Origin: Spirochaetales bacterium
GTDB taxonomy: Bacteria; Spirochaetota; Spirochaetia; SZUA-6; RPPD01
Direction: 5' to 3'
Assembly (NCBI GenBank): GCA_016929065.1
Contig: JAFGJO010000032.1
Coordinates: forward strand, 47,176-111,175
Length of the DNA stretch: 64,000 nucleotides
Shown one piece after another: positions 10,303 through 18,413 of this stretch. The translations under genes and the position numbers were made by a program. The notes under the pieces are model-generated. The model ran no database searches, was not told where the DNA came from, and saw nothing but the letters and a program-made list of their open reading frames with translations. How positions within the stretch are numbered: position 1 is the stretch's first letter; every line of letters begins with the position of its first letter.

Positions 10303-12284
10303 TACCTGTCATTTCCGTCACCCGGAAAAGAATATTCTCCCCGGTAATTTGAATTATTCCAGTGCGGCGGCCGCACGGGATTATACACCGGTGTTTCAGC
10401 CGGCCGATCCTGTGTGTATATCCACAGCGACTGAGTATCCCATGTAATGATTTCACTTCGTGCATCCCCGGCCACATCAATCACCTCGCAGCAAAGATCG
10501 GGATGGCCGTCATCGGGAAATACCACAACCTTTCTGCCGTATCCGTCGATCATTCCTCCGTCGGTGACATTGGTGTTTAAAAGAGCAAGTTCCTCCCCAT
10601 CCCCCCGCCAGTTTACCGGGTTCAGAATATTCCCCAGGGAAGGAGGTTCAAACGAAAAGAGTTTCTTCCCCGAACAGTCATGAAAAGAAATAATTCCCGG
10701 ATAATGCCAGTAGGTAACACAGTAAAATTGCACTCCGGAAAGATCAGAGCGGAACTTTGCCGCACTGATCCGCTGAGCATGGCCGAGGAGGTCTTTATGC
10801 AGCACCCTTCCGCTTGCCGCATCAAAGATACAGAATCCTTCATTCCCGGAAGCAGTCGCAATCTGCAGTCCGGCATGTGCCGGATCAAACCTGCCGATGA
10901 TAATCTCATCGGTATGATCGGGCCAGTCATGATTCCACAGGACATGCCCGTCGGCATCAAAGAGGGTATAGCCGCAAAAAATCCCGTCGCGGCTGTCGTC
11001 ATTGATAACGCAGGGTACGGGAAAATGTCCGGTGTTCGGCGGATATGTTCCCCCGGGCCTGCGTGCTGTCCATAAAAGGTCAAGATTGTTGTCATAGACC
11101 CAGAATTGCCGGTATCTGTTTTTAACAATAATATCCTGCGGTTTTGGCCTGCCACGGACATTGGCGATAATCACTGCATCGCCATGCAGATACCCGAACC
11201 GGTTCTCATCAGCGACATCATTCGGCAGCATGGTTTTGTTTTTTACTTTTCCGGTTTTCCCGTCAAGAATCATCAGGGAAAAGTTTTTGACACAAATCAC
11301 CTCGTCAAACCCGTCATCATCGATATCATAAATCTGAACCGGAAGGTCGCTGGTGGTCATGGCCGCATCCATGGTGTCGGCCGGCTCCCCTGTCTGCCAA
11401 AGGATATTCCCCTTCAGATCAATCGCCGTGAGAGACCTGATCGTGGAATAGCTGTCATTTTCCGGCTGAAGTTTCAGATTCTGGGCAAGAAGGATATCAC
11501 AGGAATTGCTGTTCCCCTGCAGATGGCCGAAACGGATTTGCCTGCCGGTCCCGAATCCTTTGGTTGGTATTGTTTTCCACACCTCCGGTGCCGGATATTG
11601 CTCACGTAGCCTGTCCAGCTCTCTCTGTTTTTTATCACGTGTCCAAACAAACGCCTGCCAGGTTTTTTCTTCGCCGGAGACAATAAATTTATCAAAATAA
11701 CAGGTAGTGGTGGAAATTATGCCGGTCCTGCCTGTTGTGAACAAATCATCAGTTCCGGAAAATATGATATTTCCGTCAATACCAACAAAAATACTGCTGC
11801 CGGCAACCGCGGCTTCCAACGTATGCGGCGCAATGTTGTCATAGGAATAGTCTTGTTCATACAATAGATTTGTCTTTTCATGACATATACGGGAAAGGCA
11901 AATCCGTTTTCCCTGAGCCAGCACCAGCGAGTAATACTCGCGGTTGTTCTGATAGCGGAAGACAATCCCCGCCATTCCGTCACACTGAAGCGGCTGCAGC
12001 TGCAGTGAAACTGAATAATCCGACCATAATGGATTGCCGGCAACGAGGATTCTGTTATAGGGAACAGTGCTTTCAAGCGTTGAAAGCAGTCTTTTTTTAC
12101 TGTCCTGTTCCACAATCATCCAGGCCGCGGTACAAGGCCGCCAGGTATGCGAAATGGTTGCTTCATACCATTCCCCCATGAATCCCGAGGAAGGGAGATA
12201 GTGATATTCCCGAATGGCGAAATAAGAACTCGGCAGCGGACCAACAGGGAAAGAGCCAAAATCGTCCTTGAAAAAGGTGGTCAA
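10302..12284 (-). CDS. Beta-propeller (FG-GAP/rhamnogalacturonan-lyase-like) protein with N-terminal LamG/concanavalin-like region; no signal peptide visible
   Basis: Repeated D-rich blades (QIYDIDDDGFDEVICVKNFSLMILDGKTGKV; ...LFDADGHVLWNHDWPDHTDEIIIGRFD); N-terminal IVFRYQNNREYYSLVLAQGKRICL resembles LamG/DUF1080-like folds. ORF opens with GTG at 12293; TTG at 12284 has the better SD spacing (AGGAG, 8 nt). Confidence 0.65.
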   Translation of the reverse strand: MTTFFKDDFGSFPVGPLPSSYFAIREYHYLPSSGFMGEWYEATISHTWRPCTAAWMIVEQDSKKRLLSTLESTVPYNRILVAGNPLWSDYSVSLQLQPLQCDGMAGIVFRYQNNREYYSLVLAQGKRICLSRICHEKTNLLYEQDYSYDNIAPHTLEAAVAGSSIFVGIDGNIIFSGTDDLFTTGRTGIISTTTCYFDKFIVSGEEKTWQAFVWTRDKKQRELDRLREQYPAPEVWKTIPTKGFGTGRQIRFGHLQGNSNSCDILLAQNLKLQPENDSYSTIRSLTAIDLKGNILWQTGEPADTMDAAMTTSDLPVQIYDIDDDGFDEVICVKNFSLMILDGKTGKVKNKTMLPNDVADENRFGYLHGDAVIIANVRGRPKPQDIIVKNRYRQFWVYDNNLDLLWTARRPGGTYPPNTGHFPVPCVINDDSRDGIFCGYTLFDADGHVLWNHDWPDHTDEIIIGRFDPAHAGLQIATASGNEGFCIFDAASGRVLHKDLLGHAQRISAAKFRSDLSGVQFYCVTYWHYPGIISFHDCSGKKLFSFEPPSLGNILNPVNWRGDGEELALLNTNVTDGGMIDGYGRKVVVFPDDGHPDLCCEVIDVAGDARSEIITWDTQSLWIYTQDRPAETPVYNPVRPPHWNNSNYRGEYSFPGDGNDR

Positions 12285-12312
12285 CGAGAACACTCCTTAC
12301 ACTTATTTTGTT

Positions 12313-12340
12313 ATTATAATGCGGGTAAAATGGCTGTCAA
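12313..12340 (-). promoter_or_regulatory. Consensus sigma70-like promoter, reverse strand
   Basis: Reverse complement reads TTGACA - 16 nt - TATAAT, upstream of the beta-propeller gene. Confidence 0.75.
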
Positions 12341-12405
12341 TGGATATTTTTCGGGAAAACAATTCGAATTTATTGATGATTAATGAATATTTTTTTCATT
12401 GCCTG

Positions 12406-12434
12406 TTGACAAAGTTTAAATTTCCCGACATATT
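12406..12434 (+). promoter_or_regulatory. Sigma70-like promoter of the sugar ABC/GH94 operon
   Basis: TTGACA - 17 nt - CATATT. Confidence 0.65.
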
Positions 12435-12457
12435 TAGTTGGTTGAATACTTCAACTA
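12435..12457. promoter_or_regulatory. Operator-like palindrome directly after the -10 box
   Basis: TAGTTG-GTTGAATACTT-CAACTA: outer arms TAGTTG/CAACTA, with an inner GTTGAA-TAC-TTCAAC palindrome. Confidence 0.6.
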
Positions 12458-12597
12458 TCTAGGTACGGGTTGCGTTGCGACAAAAAGTTTTAACACCAGA
12501 AAGGTGCTGATTCTACCGTACTGATAGACATCTGTTTTTTGGAATGCTATACTTTTTTAAAAATGGATGTGCTTTTACAAAATAAGGAGGCGTTACT

Positions 12598-13887
12598 ATG
12601 AAAAACCGTATACTGCTTCTGGTTTTTGCAGTTGTTTCATTTTCCATGCTTTTGGGAGCATGCGGTGACTCTGCAACACCTGATGGCGGTGGAAAAACCA
12701 TCACAATGTGGACATTCGCTCAAAACAATGCAGACGAATGGACAGCAAGAAAAGCTGATATTGAGAAAAAACTTAATATCACATTAAACATCCAGCTTGT
12801 CGCGCAGGATGCATTTGTAGAGAAACTGCAAGGTGCAATGATGACAGGGAAAGATGTTCCGGACATGATCGAATGGATGATTGAAAACAACAGAATCCTT
12901 GCTTCGAATCCAAAAGATTGTTTTGTGTATCCGCTCGATGAGTTCGTAAAAGATTCAGCAACATTCAAAAAGGTTGTCCCAGGCCGTGTTGCATGGGTAA
13001 CCTATGGCGGACATGTGTACGGACTTCCGCATGATGTTCATCCGGTAGTACTGATTTACAATGACACATTATGGAAAGAAGTTGGTGTCGATGTTGCAAC
13101 AATTAAAACATGGGATGAATTTTTTGAAGCTTCAAAAAAACTTACCGCAAAAAAAGAAAACGGGAAGCCTGTTCATTATGCGTTACCCTATTCAAATAAT
13201 GGATTGCAGACAACAATGTTCATGATTTGGCAGCAATCCGGCGCCCAAATTCTTGATGCATCCGGAAAACCGACCTTTACTGATCCTCAATTCAAAGCTT
13301 TTGCCAAGAAATGGGCTGAATGGGTAAATACCGGCGCATTTACTGAATGGGATTGGGGCAAATTTGGAGCCATGCTTAAAAACGGTGCTTTGGCCTCATA
13401 CACTTCTCCTGACTGGTGGGTATCACAGGTGACTGAAGCTGCAAATGAGGGAACATACAAGTTTAAAGTTCGTGATCTGCCGGTTGTAAGCGCCGGAGGT
13501 TCTACTTCAGCATCATGGGGTGGTTCATTCCTTGCAATTCCAAAAGCACATAAAGATCCTGCATCCATATATAAAATAATGGAATATATGCAGTATGACA
13601 AATCTGCTATAACGGCTCGTTATGAAACATCAGGAATGCTGGCACCGATGTCCGAAATTTGGGATAACGATGTGTTTAAACAGCCTGATGCCAGGTTCGG
13701 CGGACAAAAACTCGGTGAACTGCAAGTATCTCAGGCAAGAGCAATGCCGGAAGTAGTTTCCGGGGATATTTTCTGGGATGCTATTAACGATTTCACAGAA
13801 TTTTACCAGACTTATTACGCTGGAGAAATTACTCTTGATGAGGCACTTCAAAAGACGCAAGCAGCTGCAACAAAGCGGCTAAAATAA
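12598..13887 (+). CDS. Sugar ABC transporter substrate-binding lipoprotein (family 1 type)
   Basis: Lipobox SMLLGAC; ITMWTFAQNNADEWTARKADIEKKLNITLNIQLV...; followed by two permeases. Confidence 0.92.
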   Translation: MKNRILLLVFAVVSFSMLLGACGDSATPDGGGKTITMWTFAQNNADEWTARKADIEKKLNITLNIQLVAQDAFVEKLQGAMMTGKDVPDMIEWMIENNRILASNPKDCFVYPLDEFVKDSATFKKVVPGRVAWVTYGGHVYGLPHDVHPVVLIYNDTLWKEVGVDVATIKTWDEFFEASKKLTAKKENGKPVHYALPYSNNGLQTTMFMIWQQSGAQILDASGKPTFTDPQFKAFAKKWAEWVNTGAFTEWDWGKFGAMLKNGALASYTSPDWWVSQVTEAANEGTYKFKVRDLPVVSAGGSTSASWGGSFLAIPKAHKDPASIYKIMEYMQYDKSAITARYETSGMLAPMSEIWDNDVFKQPDARFGGQKLGELQVSQARAMPEVVSGDIFWDAINDFTEFYQTYYAGEITLDEALQKTQAAATKRLK

Positions 13888-13901
13888 GTTCTCTTCTTCA
13901 C

Positions 13902-13937
13902 GGGAGAGGAGCTGCAATCTCCTCTCCCTGTTTTTTT
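13902..13937 (+). terminator. Intercistronic terminator-like hairpin between binding protein and permease genes
   Basis: GGGAGAGGAG-ctgcaat-CTCCTCTCCC followed by TGTTTTTTT. Confidence 0.8.
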
Positions 13938-14079
13938 CCGCCTGGAGTTGTCTTAAAAGATTTTCTTTCAATAGCAGTAAATCTTTTAAAAGAATTCCAG
14001 GAAGGTCCAGGAATAGTTGTATCTCTTTTTTTGAAGATACATCGAGACGTCTGATACTATTTTATCGGGGCAGCAATGA

Positions 14080-15018
14080 TTGATTGTTTTTAATAGCCCC
14101 GGATTGGAAATTACTGTGTTACAAAAAAACAGATTACGGAAAGAAGCGATAACTGCCGGCTTTTTTTTGGCACCATATTTGATTCTTATGGTTATTTTCA
14201 CAGTGTTTGTGTTCGGCATGGGTGCCATAAAAAGTCTTACTGATGCAGCACGGCTCAATCCAGGAGAATTTATCGGATTTGACAACTATATCCAGGTCCT
14301 TTCTGACGATAAATTCTGGAGGGCAGTGGCAACAACATTTATGTATATGTTCGGAGCAATGCTTGTACAAATTCCTGTTGCATTTTTATTGGCTAATATT
14401 CTCAATACTATAAACAAAAGATTTCGCGGTATTTTTCGGGCGGCGTTTTTTATCCCTGTACTCGTAAACAGTATTGTACTCGCATTCCTCTTTCGCCAGC
14501 TATTTGCAACAGATTTTGGAATGATTAACTGGTTTTTCGGCGTTCTCGGCATGCCGAACAATACTGACTGGCTGAGAAGTCCGTCTTTGGCTGTACCATT
14601 ACTAGTTATCGTATCTTCATGGCAATGGATGGGTTTCCATGCCATCTATTTTCTGGCCAACCTTCAGTCAATAGATGTCACATTATATGAAGCAGCAAAA
14701 ATAGACGGGGCATCTCCTGTTCGCGTTCTCATGCAGATCACTTTCCCAATGATGAAATCCGCCCTTACATTCGTCATGGTAACATCAGCAATCGGCTGTT
14801 TACAGCTTTTCGATCTTGTCTATATGTTGTTTCCAGACAATGGATATGTCGGGGGAACAGCACGTACGATTGTCGCATATATATATGATGAATCCTTTTC
14901 ACAGGCATCACGGTATGGGTATGCATCTGCCGCCGGATGGGTGGCGTTTTTTATTATCCTGGCCATCAGTCTGCTTCAGCTCCGCTTTCTGGGACTGGGA
15001 CAGTCAAAAGAACAGTAG
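14080..15018 (+). CDS. Sugar ABC transporter permease (MalF/UgpA-like)
   Basis: Hydrophobic, with EAA-type loop LYEAAKIDGASPVRVLMQITFPMMKS. Start codon uncertain (TTG 14080 or GTG 14116). Confidence 0.9.
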   Translation: MIVFNSPGLEITVLQKNRLRKEAITAGFFLAPYLILMVIFTVFVFGMGAIKSLTDAARLNPGEFIGFDNYIQVLSDDKFWRAVATTFMYMFGAMLVQIPVAFLLANILNTINKRFRGIFRAAFFIPVLVNSIVLAFLFRQLFATDFGMINWFFGVLGMPNNTDWLRSPSLAVPLLVIVSSWQWMGFHAIYFLANLQSIDVTLYEAAKIDGASPVRVLMQITFPMMKSALTFVMVTSAIGCLQLFDLVYMLFPDNGYVGGTARTIVAYIYDESFSQASRYGYASAAGWVAFFIILAISLLQLRFLGLGQSKEQ

Positions 15019-15033
15019 AAACAGAGGGAAAAT

Positions 15034-15915
15034 ATGGGAATGCAGCCAAAAACAATATTTCAACAGATTTTTAAAATTTCAGGGATTGTACTCTTCTGCA
15101 CAGTCACTTTACTCTTTCTTTATCCGCTTTTATGGCTTGCAGACTCTTCATTCAGGCCCTGGACTGAAGTCGCTTCAACTGTTCCTTTTTTTGTCGAAAA
15201 AAATCCAATTGAAGCAATCTCAAGTTATAATCTAAAAGCGATGACGGAAGCACTAATCGGCGGAGAAGGACTGACAAAATGGAATGTCGGCCTTGCTTTT
15301 ATAAATTCGGTCTGGGTGACAATAGCTGCCATTTTATTAACGATAGTTGTTTGTTCATTCGCTGCATATGCCTTTGCCTACCTGAATTTTCCATTCAAAA
15401 AGCCGGTATTTGTGATAGTCATTGCAACAATGATGCTTCCCATGACCACAATGGTCGTTCCCTACTATCTGCTATTAAACACCCTTGGACTTATCGATAA
15501 TCCTCTGGGACTCATTATTCCCTATGCCGCATCTGCATTTTCAATATTTTTGCTTCGGCAGTATTTTGTCAAAGTACCCTTTTCCTATATAGAATCAGCG
15601 CGAATGGAAGGCTCAAGTGAATTCCGGATTTTATTCAGTATTATCATGCCGCTTGCAAGGCCTGCGATCGCAGCCATGGCCATTATACAATTCCGGCTTG
15701 TATGGAATGACTTTCTCTACCCGATGCTTATTTTAAAAACACAGGAATTCTTTACACTTCCCATAATAATAAAATTTATGGACAGTAAAAATATCGACAA
15801 ACCATACGATGTAATCGTCGCCACAGGATTCATTGCAGTCTCTGTTCCACTTATATTTTTCCTGATTTTTCAGCGTCAATTTATCGAAGGACTTACCGGC
15901 GGGTTGAAACAATAG
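15034..15915 (+). CDS. Sugar ABC transporter permease (MalG/UgpE-like)
   Basis: EAA-type loop YIESARMEGSSEFRILFSIIMPLARPA; SD GAGGG. Confidence 0.92.
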   Translation: MGMQPKTIFQQIFKISGIVLFCTVTLLFLYPLLWLADSSFRPWTEVASTVPFFVEKNPIEAISSYNLKAMTEALIGGEGLTKWNVGLAFINSVWVTIAAILLTIVVCSFAAYAFAYLNFPFKKPVFVIVIATMMLPMTTMVVPYYLLLNTLGLIDNPLGLIIPYAASAFSIFLLRQYFVKVPFSYIESARMEGSSEFRILFSIIMPLARPAIAAMAIIQFRLVWNDFLYPMLILKTQEFFTLPIIIKFMDSKNIDKPYDVIVATGFIAVSVPLIFFLIFQRQFIEGLTGGLKQ

Positions 15916-15952
15916 CCCTTCCCGACCGGCACAATTTCACAAGGAGGCTTTC

Positions 15953-18412
15953 ATGCAGTTCGGTTTTTTTGATGATAAAAACCGGGAATACGTAATCCAG
16001 CACCCCGAGACCCCGCTCCCCTGGATAAATTATCTGGGATCAAAGGATTATTTTTCCATCATCTCACAAACAGCAGGCGGTTACCATTTTTTCAGGGATG
16101 CACGGCTCCGCCGCATCACCCGGTACCATTACAACTCCGTCCCCATCGACACAAACGGCAGATTATTTTATGTCCGCGAAAACGGCAGCGTCTGGTCACC
16201 GGCATGGAAACCGGTCAAAACACCGCTCGATTTTTATGAATGCCGGCATGGCATGGGGTATACAAAAATCATCGGCAGAAAAGACGGGCTTGAGGTATCA
16301 CTCCTGTTTTTTGTCCCTGTCGACAAAACCGCCGAGGTGACAGTCTGTACGGTAAAGAACACAACCAAAAACAAAAAAACCTTCTCTCTGTTCAGCGCAG
16401 TGGAATTCTGCTTGTGGGATGCGTTGAATGACGCAAACAACCTGCAAAGAACCCTCTCCATCGGGGAAGTGGAAATTGAACCCGGAGTTATTTACCATAA
16501 AACTGAATACCGGGAACGCCGGAACCACTATTCATTCTATGCGGCAAATAAAACACCAAACCGGTTCGATACCGACCGTGATTCTTTTTTCGGGCTGTAT
16601 AACGGGTATCATGAACCAAAGGCGGTTCTGGAAGGGAGTGCCACATGTTCAATCGCTCACGGCTGGTCACCTGTCGGTGCATTTCAATTTGACATGGAAC
16701 TTGATGCCGGCAAAGAAGAAACAGTGCTGTTCACTCTGGGTTATGCAGAAAACAAGTCAACAGAGAAATGGGAAACACAAGGAGTGCTCAATAAAACAAA
16801 GGCAAAAAACATGCTCTCCTCACTGAATTCAGAGGAAAAAGTATTTGCCGAATTCAAAAAATTGAACACCATGTGGGCAAACCTGCTGGGCAATTTCCAT
16901 ATTAAAAGCGATTCCGACAAGCTCAACCGTATGGCCAATATATGGAATCAGTATCAGTGTGTCGTCACCTTCAATCTGTCGCGAAGTACCTCGCTGTTTG
17001 AAACCGGAATCGGCCGCGGCATCGGATTCCGTGATACCACCCAGGATATCCTGGGCTGTATCCACCAGATCCCCGCACAGGTGCGCGAACGGATACTGGA
17101 TGTTGCCGCCACCCAGCTCGAAAACGGCGGGGCGTTTCACCAGTACCAGCCCCTCACCAAACAGGGCAATAATGACATCGGCAGTGATTTCAATGATGAC
17201 CCGTTATGGCTCGTTCTGGCCGTCTGTGCCTACCTTAAGGAAACCGGGGACTGGAAAATCCTTGATGAATTGGTTGATTTCGAAAACAATCCCAAACTTG
17301 CACAGCCCCTTTCAGAACATTTGAACCGTTCTTTTTCCTATATCGACAAACGGACAGGGCCGCACAATCTTCCGCTCATCGGCAGGGCAGACTGGAATGA
17401 CTGTCTGAACCTGAACTGCTTTTCCAACAAGCCGGGCGAGACCTTTCAGACATGCACAAATAAAGACGGAACTGTTGCCGAATCGGTATTTATTGCAGGC
17501 CTCTACATCCTCGCCGGCAGGGAATATGCTGAATTGCTCGATCATCTGCACAATAAGGAGGCTGCAGATGATATGAGGCGAAAAATCCAGCGTATGAATG
17601 ATGCGGTTGTTGAAAGCGGATGGGACGGTTCCTGGTATTTGCGCGCCTACGATGATAATGGCGACAAAGTCGGCAGCAATACCCTGGATGAAGGAAAGAT
17701 TTATGCAGAGGTCCAGGGGATTGCCGGGATGGCTGAAATAGGAAAAAACAAGGGGCTTCCCGCGAAGGCGCTTGAATCGGTGGAAGAACATCTTTCAACA
17801 GAATACGGAATCGTCCTGGTCGATCCAGCCTATTCACAATATTACCTGAATCTTGGGGAAATCTCATCCTACCCTCCCGGGTATAAGGAAAACGGCGGTA
17901 TCTTCTGCCATAACAATCCATGGATCACCATTGCCGAAACCCTCAATAACCGTCCGGAAAAAGCATGGGAGTATTATAAAAAGATTGCACCGGCGTTTCG
18001 GGAACATATCAGCGATATTATCAGGACAGAACCGTACATCTATACCCAGATGATTGCCGGCAAGGAAGCCGCGACACCGGGTGAGGGAAAAAACTCCTGG
18101 CTCACCGGTACTGCCTCGTGGAGTTTTGTCGCACTCTCCCAATGGATTCTGGGAATTCGCCCCCACTGGGACGGGCTGGTGGTCTCTCCACGCCTCCCGG
18201 GCGAGATAACCGGATTTACCTGTACACGGCTGTTCCGCGGTGCAGAATATGAAATCTTGGTTGTCAGGAAAAATAATTCATCACATTTCCTGAAAAAGGC
18301 TTTCCTGGACAAAAAGGAACTTTCTGTAAATGAAAATAATTCAGTCTTCATTCCATTTGAAAATTCAGCCAAAGGGAACAAACACATTATAGAAATTTTC
18401 CTGGGAGAATAA
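15953..18412 (+). CDS. GH94 cellobiose phosphorylase-like enzyme
   Basis: GFFDDKNREYVIQHPETPLPWINYLG...GGYHFFRDARLRRITRYHYNSVP; RGIGFRDTTQDILG; catalytic GRADWNDCLNLNCF; ENGGIFCHNNPWI; WLTGTASWSF. Closely resembles known cellobiose phosphorylases. Confidence 0.92.
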   Translation: MQFGFFDDKNREYVIQHPETPLPWINYLGSKDYFSIISQTAGGYHFFRDARLRRITRYHYNSVPIDTNGRLFYVRENGSVWSPAWKPVKTPLDFYECRHGMGYTKIIGRKDGLEVSLLFFVPVDKTAEVTVCTVKNTTKNKKTFSLFSAVEFCLWDALNDANNLQRTLSIGEVEIEPGVIYHKTEYRERRNHYSFYAANKTPNRFDTDRDSFFGLYNGYHEPKAVLEGSATCSIAHGWSPVGAFQFDMELDAGKEETVLFTLGYAENKSTEKWETQGVLNKTKAKNMLSSLNSEEKVFAEFKKLNTMWANLLGNFHIKSDSDKLNRMANIWNQYQCVVTFNLSRSTSLFETGIGRGIGFRDTTQDILGCIHQIPAQVRERILDVAATQLENGGAFHQYQPLTKQGNNDIGSDFNDDPLWLVLAVCAYLKETGDWKILDELVDFENNPKLAQPLSEHLNRSFSYIDKRTGPHNLPLIGRADWNDCLNLNCFSNKPGETFQTCTNKDGTVAESVFIAGLYILAGREYAELLDHLHNKEAADDMRRKIQRMNDAVVESGWDGSWYLRAYDDNGDKVGSNTLDEGKIYAEVQGIAGMAEIGKNKGLPAKALESVEEHLSTEYGIVLVDPAYSQYYLNLGEISSYPPGYKENGGIFCHNNPWITIAETLNNRPEKAWEYYKKIAPAFREHISDIIRTEPYIYTQMIAGKEAATPGEGKNSWLTGTASWSFVALSQWILGIRPHWDGLVVSPRLPGEITGFTCTRLFRGAEYEILVVRKNNSSHFLKKAFLDKKELSVNENNSVFIPFENSAKGNKHIIEIFLGE

Positions 18413-18413
18413 C

